Assembly: GCA_036897525.1 (NCBI GenBank)
Contig: JAYMTJ010000023.1
Span: 55,212-119,211 of the forward strand
Length of the DNA: 64,000 bases
Direction: 5' to 3'
Source of the DNA: Pelargonium x hortorum
Lineage: Eukaryota; Streptophyta; Magnoliopsida; Geraniales; Geraniaceae
Under the pieces are notes generated by a model. It was not told the DNA's origin and made no database searches. It saw only the letters and a program-made list of their open reading frames with translations. Below are positions 49,800 to 61,871 of this stretch, piece after piece. Numbering within the stretch: the first letter of the stretch is position 1; every line of letters begins with the position of its first letter. A program made the translations under genes and the position numbers.

Positions 49800-52700
49800 A
49801 TAACATTGTATAGTTGTTACTGAATCTATTTATGTAAATGAAAAAAGTGCAAACAAAACTTTATTATTATTTTTCTATATAGAACAAGAGAACAAAATAA
49901 TAACAAGATAAGTATCATCACAATAATTTTTGACCTGGTTAAGTCAATACAAATAGTCTATAAAAGCTCTTGTCAATAATACCTAGAATTTTTGCAACAT
50001 TCTTTGCAAGTTTGCTAATTCGGTTCTAGAAGCACCCCTTTTAAACCTCTATTTTTTAGATTTCAGAGAGTAGCTAGCATTGTTATTGTTCAATATCTCG
50101 TAAATAACGGACAAGAAACAACTTTTTTTGTAGTACAACTTATATCTTTCTCTGGTAGGGAAAGCCCGCGTCTTAAGCTTGGTATAAAATTTATATAGTT
50201 AGAGTCTTTAATTAAAGATTAAAGCATATCTACTACTTAACGGGTCCCCAAACCTCCTGTTTTATGAATTACTCCAGGACCACTACCTTACTAAACTACG
50301 AACATTTTAAACCCCAGTCTTTTGTAGCCATTTCTCCTTTTAATTGTAATTGCCTTCTTTATATATAAAAGAATATATAATATATTAATTAAAAGATATC
50401 ATATTCCTATATTAGACCTTGTCGTGGAAAGCCCCGTATATTAACAATGTAACAAAAAAGGGCTTATTATGATACCGAAGCTTTTATATCCTATAATTAT
50501 AATAGTAATTTCTAAATCTAAATAAATACAGGAATGCTCGTAGACAAAAGAAAAAGACTTCGTTAACCTATCTTTCCACCCATTCCATTTTACTACTCTA
50601 CATTTTAAAGCAAATACTTCTATCTAAAAACATAAGGGTCCAGGGAAAATGCTAGCAGTGTCCCGGTATACCCGTAGCTCTAAGTAGCAACCCTTGTGGA
50701 ATTCAAGAATCAATTTCGACTGCCGAGAGTCCTTGTAATCTATACCAATTCATTCCTAGTACTTATTAAAAGGAATATCTTATATAAAGCCCCTACGCAT
50801 GCATTTTATTTTGCTTTTTAGCTTCCCCTTACCTTAAATGACTTTCACTAATTCTTATAAATTAAGGAGCCCTTGTGTAGCAGAAACTGCAGTGTTTGGC
50901 TTTTTAATAAGAGGGTTTTTTCACTCTTTATATGCAAGCCCATAGTAAGTAAATAGAGACTGGATATAGGATATAAGATTCCCTTTTTAACTTCCATTCA
51001 GCAAAAGGGGGACTTTATTATTAAACTACAAATGAGATTGTAATCTATTTTGCTTAATCAAGTTATTTTTGAATGGTTAATAAGTCTAAACTTTGACTGT
51101 AAGATAGAATAACCTGAATTTTACCCAGCTCTTCGTTGTTAATAAAAGGGAATCAAATATAGCATATAGCAGCTTGAAAGGCTGCTAAAATTCTAAGTAA
51201 GAGGAGTTTTTTTCAACGATATAATATAGTCCGAGGTAGGTTTTATAACAGTCAAAAGGTAAAGAATTAAATATAGGAAATCCAAGGCAAAAGCACAATA
51301 AATAATATGTAACCAAACTATCCATAAGTTATATATATTCTAGATAGTAACTTTTGGGTTGTTGAATCTGTATTCCTTTTCTTAAACTTTCATTTACCAA
51401 CTCGGAAACAAAGCAGCTTGTTAAAGATTTTTAGGAATTCTTACTGAGTATTAAACTAGGAGGATAGGTCCTCCTACAAACAAAGAGTTAGATAGAGATA
51501 GAATTCCTAGAAGAATAAAAAAAGATAGTGACATAAGACATAAGACATAAGAACAAACAATACTACCAGGAGAAGAATATCTATTAGAGAGAAAGGGAGG
51601 GAATCCCTAATACCCATTAGAAGATAACGACAGGACCCAGAGTCAATATCATTACAGGTAAAAAAGTACTATGGTAACAGTATAGAAGATGCCAGGGACT
51701 GGGGAGGCTTATTTAGACTCTTCCTTTTCATATTAAATTAAGCAGTATTACGAATTTATAGGAAAATAAAAGGGGATCCCTGAAACTGTCTCAAAAGTAA
51801 CTCAAGGGCTCCTTCTGAGCAAAGCCGGATCTACCGATATTGGAGGGGATCCTCCAACGGACACTGTTTATATCTAAAGCTTAGCTTTTGTTATATAAAT
51901 ACTATTAGGGGGCATACACCAACCAGGCCGGATGGAAATCACAGGGTTTACTCTTTATCTTATGTCCTTTTCATGGCTTGACTTTCTTTTCATCCGTTCT
52001 TAATATACCTTTTCTTTAAATTGACAAGATATTATTTTATAACGAATCCCTTTTTCTTTACCAAAGGACTTGACACAAAAAGCCTCGAATACTAAGTTTA
52101 CTCATCTGTTTTTTTTATCTCTAACACGAATTCTTTAACTTCAGGAATAAAATAATTAGATCGAATTTTAGGGCTTTTTCAATCACACTTTATGCAAACT
52201 ACTCTACTTGACTTGCAGGAATTTCTCCAAACGAGGCCCATAAAGAGGGTATTCCACGTAAATAGTGCCAACTCTTTTAATTACCGGCACGTTTCCGTCT
52301 GCTATCATAAAGTAATAAAAGTTGCGGTAGAATCCCTGTTTCACTTTAGTAAGTGTCCCATAATTTCTTGAACCGAGCCTCTTGTTTTGTCCATTATGAC
52401 CGGGTAAAGACGGGTTTATTCGGCAGCCTTTAAAAAGAAAGTTGAACATATAGAAAAGCAGTTAATCCCAGTATTTATAAGGTTACAGATAAGATAAACT
52501 TACGAGCTGTTTTATTTTAAAAAATGGGGCTCAGTATACTTCTGATTGAAAAGAAAAGATCTAGATCCTGAAATTATTGCTAAGAGTAATCCTTTTTTGT
52601 GTACTTCTAAAAAGGGGACCGCTGGGTAGTAATCGATAAAGGAATCCCAGGAAATTTGAACTTGGTTTAAATCCGTTTCTAATGTAAGGGTTTAGAGAGG

Positions 52701-52860
52701 AAACTTCCTAAAAGTACTCGTAAAATTCGCAGGTGTCATTAGACACTTTTTTAGTTTAGACGAAATTGAAGGGTCTAAAACTTAACTTTCGTTCATACTC
52801 TTCTCTTCAGAGCTACACCTACCCTATTTCCTTTACTCGAAATTCTTTTAGCTTCAGTTC
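49800..52860. other. AT-rich spacer, no gene seen
   Basis: No gene recognised. The interval includes a short (ACATAAG)3 tandem run at 51530-51552. The minus-strand frame 52204-52449 (81 codons, ending near VEYPLYGPRLEKFLQVK) reads more like protein than most, but I cannot place it in a family. Confidence 0.45.
51530..51552 (+). repeat. Three-unit ACATAAG tandem repeat
   Basis: ACATAAGACATAAGACATAA gives three copies of a 7-bp word. Simple slippage repeat. Confidence 0.8.
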
Positions 52861-52863
52861 TTT

Positions 52864-52930
52864 TACTCCTTAACTTTTTTTATTATCCAGATAAAGTCAA
52901 ATAAGGGGGCAAGAGGAATTATCCTTACTA
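52864..52930 (+). repeat. Family 1 copy K
   Basis: TTATCCAGATAAAGTC, then GGGGGCAAGAGGAATTATCC and TTACT, gives the best match to the terminal box of copy D (GGACAAGAGGAATTATCC, TTACC). The upstream boxes are weak. About 210 bp downstream lies the 28/29 block shared with the element containing copy C. Confidence 0.55.
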
Positions 52931-53123
52931 AACAAATCTTAATATAAACAATTACTAGAATTTTAGAAGCAGATAAGAAGCGCACTCTATAAATTGTCTT
53001 GTCTTTGGAAATACTAAAACTCATTTAATAACTAAACCCTTCTTGCCTTTAGAATATATTCCAGAATCAGAGGACTCAGAACTAGAAATCCACTTGTCCT
53101 TGTCTAAGAAGGAACTCTCCTGC

Positions 53124-53159
53124 CAATTTAATTTAAGGTCGAACAGGATAGAGTTTTCT
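53124..53159 (+). repeat. High-identity repeat block, member 2
   Basis: Partner of 11267-11300, with 28 of 29 identical positions over 53131-53159. Its conserved distance from family 1 copy K shows that the 10-13 kb array and this single copy share a unit longer than 400 bp. A short basic frame with KKRYEERY follows near 53269, weakly recalling the Lys-rich frames. Confidence 0.75.
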
Positions 53160-53299
53160 CAGACTCAGAGGCAGCACTTCTAAAGATTTTAACAAGTAAA
53201 GAAGTTAAGGTACAGATTTTCGAGGTCTAGCTCGTATTCCTTGAGCTCCTAAGAAGTCTCACAATCATTAAGAAGAGGTATGAGGAAAGGTATGATATA

Positions 53300-55840
53300 G
53301 CAGAGTAAGAAAAGAGTCTATAAGTTTCTTTCATTTTCCATTTGAAGTAAGTCCTGCGGAAGTAAAGAAGTCAATAAAAAAAAAAGACAGTTATTTACAA
53401 AACCCTAGAGTTTAAAATAAAATACTTGAAATCTAAAATACCTAACTAAATGTAAATGAAGTACTCTATCTAAGGAAAGCCACAATAGAATCCGTTTATC
53501 AGGAATTAAGATTAAAACCTAAAAAAACTCTAGCTGTTACGACTTATATAAAGGTCAGTATAAAGTTTCTTGCATACCCTCTTTACTATTTCAAATAACA
53601 AAGTTTGGACTTAAGACTCGGGGGGGCGTGGCAATAGTAAGTATAAGGCGCGGCAAGTCTTGTATTTTATACATTTTTATATTAGGAGTAGGAGCTACTG
53701 CACTGATAAGGGCTCATTCTCTATTTTCATTTTAGGAATCCTATCAGAAAAAATCGTATCTAGTTCCTGTCAAAGATTTCTAAAATTTGAAAGGAATCCC
53801 TTGAATTGTGTTACTTTGGCAGTCTTGCACTCTATGCATTTATTGGCTTTACCCTCTCTATCAATCAGAAAGGGCATTAACTAAAATCCCGAAATTTGTC
53901 TTATTCGTATCCCCTTTGAAATAGGCCTCTACGCATTGGGTAATAAGGACTACGCTAATACAGTTACTTACTAAGTTAAAATAGTACAAAATATCCGGGA
54001 AGCACAAGGGGCCACCTCAAAGCAGTACTTAACTGAGTGAATGGACAAGGCCTTTTTTAAATGAGTTTCACTTTGCTCCTTTGGTTCTTGATCTACATGT
54101 AACTAGGCCTCGTGTAGGGTCCTCTTTTGTAGGATTATAGGCAGAAAATAGACACGTTACCGACTTGATAAATAACTCTATGAGAAAGATTCTTTCTTGA
54201 TTAGGCTTATATGAATGAGTCAGTCAAATCCCATTGACAAAAGTCAGAGTACTCTCTTGCGAAGAGGTAGAGTAACAAATTATTTATTAATAAAGTTTTG
54301 TTATTTAGGTTTATTGCACTTGCTATAGCATTCCTGCGGTTCTCATTTTGCGGACAAAGGGCTCGATTTCTTGAATAGAGAAATCGAGGTTAAGGATTTT
54401 ACCTGTTGAATAGAGGATTTTCGAGTTATCGCTAAGTCTAGTCTCTTACTCTTAAAGTATATGTTTTCCTGATCCTAGATTAGGTATATATGCGATTAAT
54501 TTCCATTAAGTTGGAAACAGGCGAACACTTTTCTCCTGCCTATTCTTGAAGCTCATTTACGGGCTAGAAACAATATCCACCAAGATTGTCCTCCTAGAGA
54601 AGAGAGACCCCCCTCTATCTACACTATAACTTATTATATATATAAGCCCCAAACAAAATAGGCACTTAGAAAGGAATTTACCTGTTTTAGAAGAACCTAA
54701 TGATATGGCTATCTCTTGATTGACAAAACTTTTTAGTTTAAGGCAAAAGATATTATTCTATCTAATTAAATGAATTCTTGAAACAGAACAACCACTCAGC
54801 AATAGGTAATCCTATGAGTAAAACACCACTATGTACTACTATTCGATTAAGGAGAAAAAACTCCTTATTACCAGTTCAAAGAGTAACAAGAACTCTATAT
54901 AAAGGGCAATGGGGCACGATTCAAACCGACGGCTTTCTCTTTCGTAGATCCATGCTTGAGTACACACTTTAGTTATGCTCCCTTTTATATTAGGATACTC
55001 CTTGATCTTTTACATTTTCGAGTAGATGTAGAAAATAGGAATTCTTCTATCTAAGCTATTTAAGAAAGTCTTCTCAGTTCTTAAGTAACATGGAACTTCC
55101 TAAGCCTACAATATCTATTTTATTTGGTCCTTTATGTATATACATACGCTAAGCTTAAAAAGTCTTCCGCACTTCGTTTGGACTTTTCCTAGACTAGAGG
55201 ATATGGAAATCTCATGAGAATAAAAAAAAGTTACACTACTAATTAATATTCTAAAATTATTCCATTTTTCAAATCCACTCTAGTGGAAAGGTTTAGTAGT
55301 AACGCCTTTCTTTATTTCTTTGTACTTGTATTCATTCTTATTATATAATATAGTGAGGAGTTTGATTCCCTCTTTTTTCATTTTAAGAGCATAAATAGTA
55401 CAAATTGAATTAAGTAGTGGGTAAGTGTAAAAGCCATTTCTTATTATAAGTATTTTTTAAAAAAAGCATAGAGTTTTTTTATAGAATCTATTCTAAGTGT
55501 AAGAGAATAAAATTCCTTTTTTAGTCAGGACTTTCAAGGATACATTCCTCTTTAAGGATCCCTGAAGAGTACACCTAGTCGTAGGTAAAGAGCACTTAGC
55601 TTATTCATCCGGGCAAAAAGACCTCCTATTTTTTATGACTTTAGTTTCTTAATTTAATAGAAGCTTATAAAAGACTAAAACTACGAAAAGGAATCTCATA
55701 AGAGATGCGCGTAACAAATAGAGTTCAATCTAGTTAACTCCACAGAATTCAAGTAAGGTATGAGCGGAACTCAGAAAAGAAATCCTTTTAAAAGAAGCTT
55801 TGAACTGTCAGGATCAATCTCTCTGCCTTATATTTCTAAT
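53300..55840. other. AT-rich spacer, no gene seen
   Basis: No gene recognised. The frames 53660-53884 and 54778-54972 have no familiar motif, although the second is basic and lacks the usual Phe/Leu bias of chance frames here. Confidence 0.5.
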
Positions 55841-55845
55841 TTCAT

Positions 55846-55926
55846 TTAGGAGATTGGATATTTGAACCACTGATGATAAGTCTTTCAGTCGCTTGTTCTA
55901 ACCCGCCGAAAGAGCGACGTAAATAG
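55846..55926 (-). pseudogene. trnF: trnF(GAA)-like remnant
   Basis: Read on the minus strand, GGGTTAGAACAAGCGACTGA followed by AAGACTTATCATCAGTGG and TTCAAAT closely follows plant mitochondrial tRNA-Phe. In that tRNA, GGTTAGAGCAAAGGACTGAA leads to GTCAGTGG and TTCGAAT. The GAA anticodon is kept in the loop. The anticodon stem is mutated, two bases appear inserted after the T-loop, and the acceptor arm is not recognisable. It should be non-functional. The similarity is to the mitochondrial or bacterial type rather than the nuclear type, one of the main reasons for the organelle assignment. Confidence 0.5.
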
Positions 55927-55929
55927 AAT

Positions 55930-57755
55930 TTATATACTCTAAGCAATTTTATTAAAACGTTTGATAACCTTTCCTAAGGAGTTATTAAAAGGAACCCTCT
56001 ATGTCCTTTTGGAATATCGAGCGAATAAGTTGCTTTATTTGATTAACTCTTCTAATCTAAAGAGTTCCAAATACTATAGAGCTTTTACATTTAGCTATTA
56101 GAAATTACCAAGCAATGATTTTTTCTTCTTTTTTTATTTAATCCTTACTTACTTAATATTGTAAAACCAATATATGTCAATTTCTTATGAGCAAGTCTAT
56201 AACTTTTTGTTCAAGAATTGTATATAACATTTTAGGGTCCTTTTGTTTCAGTTAATTGCAGAAGTCAAAAAGAAAGAGTTGGCGAACCCGGAATCACAGG
56301 AGGCGTCTTTTTGACCCTATTTTCGAACGGAAGAGCAAATTCTACCTGCTTTTATCAGATAAAGGGTTTCTATTTGCACCTTCTCAACAAGCAGAAGCAA
56401 AACCCGTTTCTAAGCTATTATAGGGTTCTTGCTGCTTAGTACAGAGATTCAAAAGCTATATCTGGGCTACTCTATTTTCTTTTTTAGAATATCTAATTCC
56501 TAAAAGATATTAAGGGGGCTTTATAAGCTTCCGTCTCCTGATATTTGGGTTAACAATACTCTATTAATTAGATCTCTCATAAGGATTCCGGGTAATATAC
56601 TACTTTTCTTTTACACCTTTGTCCACAAAACAAAAAAGTATCCAACTTTAGATTTTAAAATAGCTCCGTAGTCAAAATAGTATTAAATGTAATTCTGGAG
56701 TCATATTTCTGTATTGATCACAGGGTATACCCGTTGGATATATTCTGGATTAGAAGCTCTGTAGGTTTTACGAGTTTTTGTACTTAGTGTACGGAACTTC
56801 ACTCTTTTGCAGTTCCAATTTAAAGGATCCTGTAATAACTAAAATTAGGATTAAACCCCGCAAATTATCAACCCCTGTACTAATAAATAAAAAGATTACT
56901 AAAAAGAAAAGGGATCCTTTACCCAGTCAGTAAATTGATCGAAAAACTAACTCTTTTACAGGCAGACCTGTAAAATCCCAGCATTACTTTTCTTTTTTGG
57001 GGATAATTTTTATAAAGCCTTGACTTCCCAAAGTAAACCTCCTCATATCTAATGAAAAGGATTCCTTAATGAGTACTTCGAGTAGTATAATCAAAGGAAA
57101 AGGTTTTGCAAGAAGAAGTATCCGATTAATCTCCCCCTTTTTAGTGTCTATAAGTTTATGAAATTCCGCTACACTCTATATAGTAAGCAATTTATTTCCA
57201 GGCTTCTATAAGTTTTTAATTCTTCTTTTCTATTTGAAATTAGATAATGTAAAAAATCTAAGTCTCGGAAACTCTTTTGTTTTCGAAATGTATCCCCTTC
57301 TTAGCTAGAATCTCTAGAAATCCGAAGTTTTGGAGCACGGCATGCGATCAAACAGCTGCATAACTAGAATTTGGATCTCTAAAACCACAATGCTAGCCTT
57401 AAAAAAAACTAGAAAGTATTCGCTAGTTGGTCAGCTATTACCTAACAAAGTCTTTACTTGGTGTGAGTAAGGTCATCTTTTATCGACTCAGCTTTCAGAG
57501 TTTTCGCTATTGACGACTTGAACCCTCAAGTAAAGTTTTAAGCACTTAACAAGAATGCTTTATCCAACGATAATTGAAGATACATAAAATTATTCTTTAC
57601 TTTAACCCGCTTCAAGAGTCTTCAATTCTTCCCTAGGTTAGGTTATATTAGACAAAAAAGCCTCCCAGGAATCCATTTCAATGTCTGTTTTAGTAAATGC
57701 GATTCAAGTTTCTTTATCTACTTTCTCAAATGGTTACCAACTGGATTGCTAATTC
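55930..57755. other. AT-rich spacer, no gene seen
   Basis: Nothing recognisable on either strand. Confidence 0.5.
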
Positions 57756-57760
57756 CCGAG

Positions 57761-57836
57761 TGATACGTAAGAGACTTGAACCCATGGCATGGCATTTTGA
57801 CTAAGACAGCTTTGTTCTACCGCGGGTAAATTCTGA
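57761..57836 (-). pseudogene. tRNA-like segment with duplicated ATGCC
   Basis: On the minus strand: GCGGTAGAACA (3' part of a D-arm), a diverged anticodon region, ATGCCATGCC, then ATGGG-TTCAAGT-CTCTT (T-arm with one mismatch) and ACGTATC where the acceptor 3' strand should be. The D-arm resembles trnW (GGTAGAAC), but the anticodon cannot be fixed. The span from base 26 to the T-stem is 27 nt instead of the normal 22, and the excess equals the repeated ATGCC. Confidence 0.38.
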
Positions 57837-57849
57837 ATTCGTGTCCTTG

Positions 57850-60620
57850 TCCTTATTAAAAAAATACGCGATATGATATAAGAGTTTATAATAAATAGAT
57901 TGCTTGTATATTTATATTCTATATGGTTATTTATTACGCTCTAGCTTTAGTATTTAGAAACAATTTCTATTAATTAGTGGTCATAACAAGATCAAACTTT
58001 GGGTAAATAAGAGAGTTCTCAGATACCATTAAGGACGTACTATTATAAGAGCTAGCTACTTTTTTTGAGATTTTCCAGAGCTTGTGGCATTTTGAGTCCG
58101 ATGACAACTGGAAAAGCTTCAACATTAAAAATGTTTTGAAGTATCTTACCCTAGATTGAGTTTGAGTTCCTTTTATCTTATTGCTCATGCTTTTAAATAA
58201 ATTGTGGTAGAAATTAACGCCCTGTTAGTTATCAATTCAATGCTGAGTAACATCTACGGGTTCCCTTTTCCTCTAGAAACTATTTATACGTGGTTTGTAT
58301 ACTGTAAAAGTGGAGAGTGTCAAATCTATTACTAAATATAGCTATATAACACAGGAAATTTATAAAACAAGGATCTATTTTATATAATAGAATACACACA
58401 AAAACTTATATTAGTTGGGATATTCCTTCTTTTTGACAATTATATTGTAGAATTCTATCCAATTGGTAATGGAACTTTTTATATGGAATTTCCAAGGCTT
58501 TGTGCAGTAAACAATATTTCGCGGTTATAAGGGATACGCTTTTAGAGGCGTCTCCTTAGAGTATCTAGTTACTAGAGCTAGAGCAGGTAAAAGTATACAG
58601 CGTATCTTACTACCAGTCTCGGTTTGCCTTAAATCGACCAACCCTGTCCAGAAAAATATTGAAATAATTGAAAGCAAGGTCTCCTTTAGATTAGTAAATA
58701 AAAAAGAGTCAGCTTCCTAAACGTGTTACTGTTTCAGAATAGTCAATATATTCTATATACAATCTATATACAAACTCCATTCTTTTTTTACGCTTAGTTT
58801 TATTTTAATCTAACAAGGAAGGATTTATTAGGGCACTCAAAACTAGCAAGCAAATAACCTTCATGACATCTCCACATTTTCAACCAACTCTAAGGAACAC
58901 ATTATAATGTGAGGCACGCAACTCTTTAAATTACTAGCAAAAGAGGGCTTCTACTGACAAATTAAAAATATCGCGGTATCTAAGAAACTAGTATCTCCAG
59001 ATTAAGCAACCCTTTATTTTAGGTATTTATTTTATTTATTTTGACGTAAGTCTTGTAGTACTCGTATTTTTTTAGGGGCTAGTAGGAGATTCTAATACCG
59101 ACTAATTGTCATTTTTTTCCTGCCAGAAACTAGGAATGAAGTAGGCTTTTTTATAACAAATACTTCTAACTTTCATAGTATTTTATAGGTTATCCTTAAG
59201 TCAGTGAAGGTCTAGAACCCCTTTTCTTTTATTTTGAACTCTGACACAAGAAAGAAGTTTTCAACCATAAAAATCGAATGCAGTCAGTTATTTCTTTTCT
59301 ATAAGTATCTACAAAAGGCGAAGTGTCAACTGGACATTTGCTTCAAGGCAAGGATAAAATAAAATCAAGCTTTAATTATGCTATTTTCCCAGGTTGCAGT
59401 AAGGTTAGACTTCTATCTCTGCCAAAATATTTAATACTGAGTTGATTAAAAAGTATAAAGTCTTAGTCCGCATAACTTCATTTACATACCCAAGTTGGGA
59501 GTTTTTCTTAGAAAAGAGCCACAAAAAAAAGCTAAGCTGTGTATATAAAAGTCCTTTTCCGTAGTCATACATAAAAGAAAAGATTCTAATTTTGTATATT
59601 GTATGAAGAGGTAGAAAGTGGGTATCCTGTAGAAGTAGTTTGTTTAATTGTTTCGTATTTACGCAGTCTCTCTCAGAAATAATAAATAGCAGTTCTTGAA
59701 AAAGTATTAAGTTTCATATAGAACTTATAGAAAATTCCTAGTTTTAGTATAACGGTACACTTAATTTAATCTTTCTTTTGTGTAAGAAAAGAGGAAATGG
59801 AACAAGCTTCAATGGTTATAGGGTGAAAAGGAAAATTTAATTATTTATTTTGTAAGACTCGAAATCCGGTTGAATCCCTTTAACGAGACCCCTTATCTGG
59901 CATGTTTCTAATGTTTCTTCTATTCTAAATTGAGACTAAAAAAAGAGGGAAACTTATAAAAGCAAAGCTCATGATGACACAATCACAATATGGTATGGAA
60001 TTTACTAGAAATTCGGGGTAATGGGGTAATAGGGAAGAATCCCGCCTAAGTGCAGTTAAAGTTACGTTTTTAAATATCCTAGACGAGTACACCCTAATAT
60101 TTTCGAAAAGGACCTATACTAATTTATAATTGAGACATCCGTGCAAAAAAAAGGGGGATACCCTATAGGATTCTGTTCTTATACTTTTATAAATCTTATA
60201 GTGGATTTTAAGTCCTCGCTAAGCATAGCAAATCCTATATACATTAACAACCTCTCTGGCCTTTACCGTAACTTAACAAGCATTTTCTTTTTAGGCCCCC
60301 CTAAGCTAACACAAGGAAATCCTTTTTTTCTTTATCGTTTAGGCCGCAGCCCCTGATCCCAACTGAAACCCGGCGAAGTAAGGGCTTCCAAAATATACTT
60401 GAGAACCTAAAGTCTAGGCTCTATTATATACAATAACAGGATTGGGATTCCTAGAAAGTAAGGCTGTAAAATTTCTGTACCAAAGGACACTCGAAGACAT
60501 ACATACAGGAGAAGAAGAGTTTACTTTTTTTTCTTTGAGTTTAGTTTTAGGATTCTGTATGAATAGAAATTAAAGAATTTAAAGGAATTCTTAGGACTTT
60601 ATACCAACAAATTTTGGTCC
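57850..60620. other. AT-rich spacer, no gene seen
   Basis: No gene recognised. The open frames at 57970-58188 (minus) and 60141-60356 (plus) show no motif. Confidence 0.5.
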
Positions 60621-60624
60621 AAAA

Positions 60625-60673
60625 CAGAATAGAAATTATAAGTATGACGGAGGTTCGAATCCTGCTGAGCCTA
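60625..60673 (+). pseudogene. 3' half of a tRNA, trnI-like
   Basis: GACGGAGGTTCGAATCCTGC followed by TGAGCCTA gives a T-arm (one mismatch) and a plausible acceptor 3' strand. The last bases match the minus-strand tRNA remnant at 47646 (CTGAGCCTA). Upstream sequence shows no convincing D- or anticodon arm, so only the 3' half survives. Confidence 0.33.
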
Positions 60674-60679
60674 TCCTAC

Positions 60680-61660
60680 CGTTTAGCAATTAAAAAAGGG
60701 ACAACGAGATCTACAGCATATTTTGATTCTTGAATTACTTCGTACAAGGGACGGCCTGCTTATGTAACTTATGGATCCTAATAAAACACAGAGCATAACC
60801 TAAGACTTAAATGCTTGTATTAAAAATTTTATTTTACACAGGATCCTCACAAAGAAAAAAGGAATTGGATAAGACTTATTAGTTTATACTACGACGAAAA
60901 GGATCCTCCTTGAGTTGTCATTAATTCCCTACTAGTCAAGCAATTCTTAATGCCGGGAAAAAGAAAAAGACCTGATTAAGGGTAATAAATTTTAAAGAGA
61001 TTCTGTAACTTCTTTCGTGAAAACAGCCAAAGCAGAAGCCGATAAAATGAATCTCAAACAGGAAACGTGGAGGGACCCTGTTCAATAAAACAGACAACAG
61101 GGGCTGTTTCTAATGTAGTTTGTTTCAAGAATAAAAGTAATACAAAGGAAAGGGATAATACGGAAAAGAGGCATTTTTATAGCTTTTGATAGTCCTTTTC
61201 ACATAAAAGTAAGATAAAGCATCAGCATTCAAGTCTCAAAAAAAGGAGTCCAGCATACCGAGAAAAGTCCTACTTTTTTCATAAAAAAAGCTCTCAAAAC
61301 AAAAACCATTTTATGATGAAAAAGCGGGAACAAGAAAACCAACAAATTGTACTCTTTTCTTGACAACTTTTCTACTATATAGATTCAGGTCTCATTTTAG
61401 CTTTGAAACAGGGAGATTGAAAGTGACCGAAAAAGAATGCCAAACTCAAATAAAGGTAATTATAGCTAGGATCAAGAAAATTCTAATAGAGAATCCTTTT
61501 CATGCGGGAATTGCCCTATCGCCGATTGATAATCTTCGTTCTGCGTTCAGCACCTTAAAGAATCTAAACTACTGGAAGCTGTGCTGCTAACAACGGGCTG
61601 TAGCTCTATCTTAGCAAGTCCTTCTCAACCTCACTGCCGGAACAGGAATAGGCACAAGGG
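60680..61660. other. Spacer with an unassigned 76-codon frame
   Basis: The plus frame 61360-61590 encodes a partly amphipathic peptide (VIIARIKKILIENPFHAG). It matches nothing I know and falls within the length expected by chance. The rest is purine-rich spacer. Confidence 0.4.
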
Positions 61661-61671
61661 AACACACTCGA

Positions 61672-61760
61672 ATAGGTAAGAACACTACTTAAGGATACTC
61701 ATGAATCAGTCCTACCGCGGCTATTCCATGTCCTCTCTTACCCTCTCTTTCTTAATCGAA
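61672..61760 (+). repeat. Repeat pair, member 2 (partner at 29935)
   Basis: TAGGTAAGAACACTACTTAA and CCGCGGCTATTCCATGTCCT followed by CTCTTA align with 29935-30020. This copy lies about 110 bp beyond the end of the minus-strand Lys-rich frame that follows. Confidence 0.6.
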
Positions 61761-61871
61761 GCTAGTCCAAGGACTCTTTCTTTAAAACCGACTTTAGCGG
61801 CTATGTCATTACCGGTAAGAGAGACTGCTTGCATTAGAGTTGGCTTATAAGTAGTGAATGAGTTTAGGAGG

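Noticed and set aside
52204-52449. Minus-strand frame of 81 codons with a protein-like composition
   Set aside because: No recognisable domain, no relatives seen in the window, and chance length; kept only as a note in the spacer entry.
54778-54972. Basic 64-codon frame that could be a small ribosomal protein fragment
   Set aside because: No match to any plant mitochondrial ribosomal protein that I can recall.
61360-61590. Frame with an amphipathic VIIARIKKILIENPFHAG segment
   Set aside because: No family match; length is not significant.
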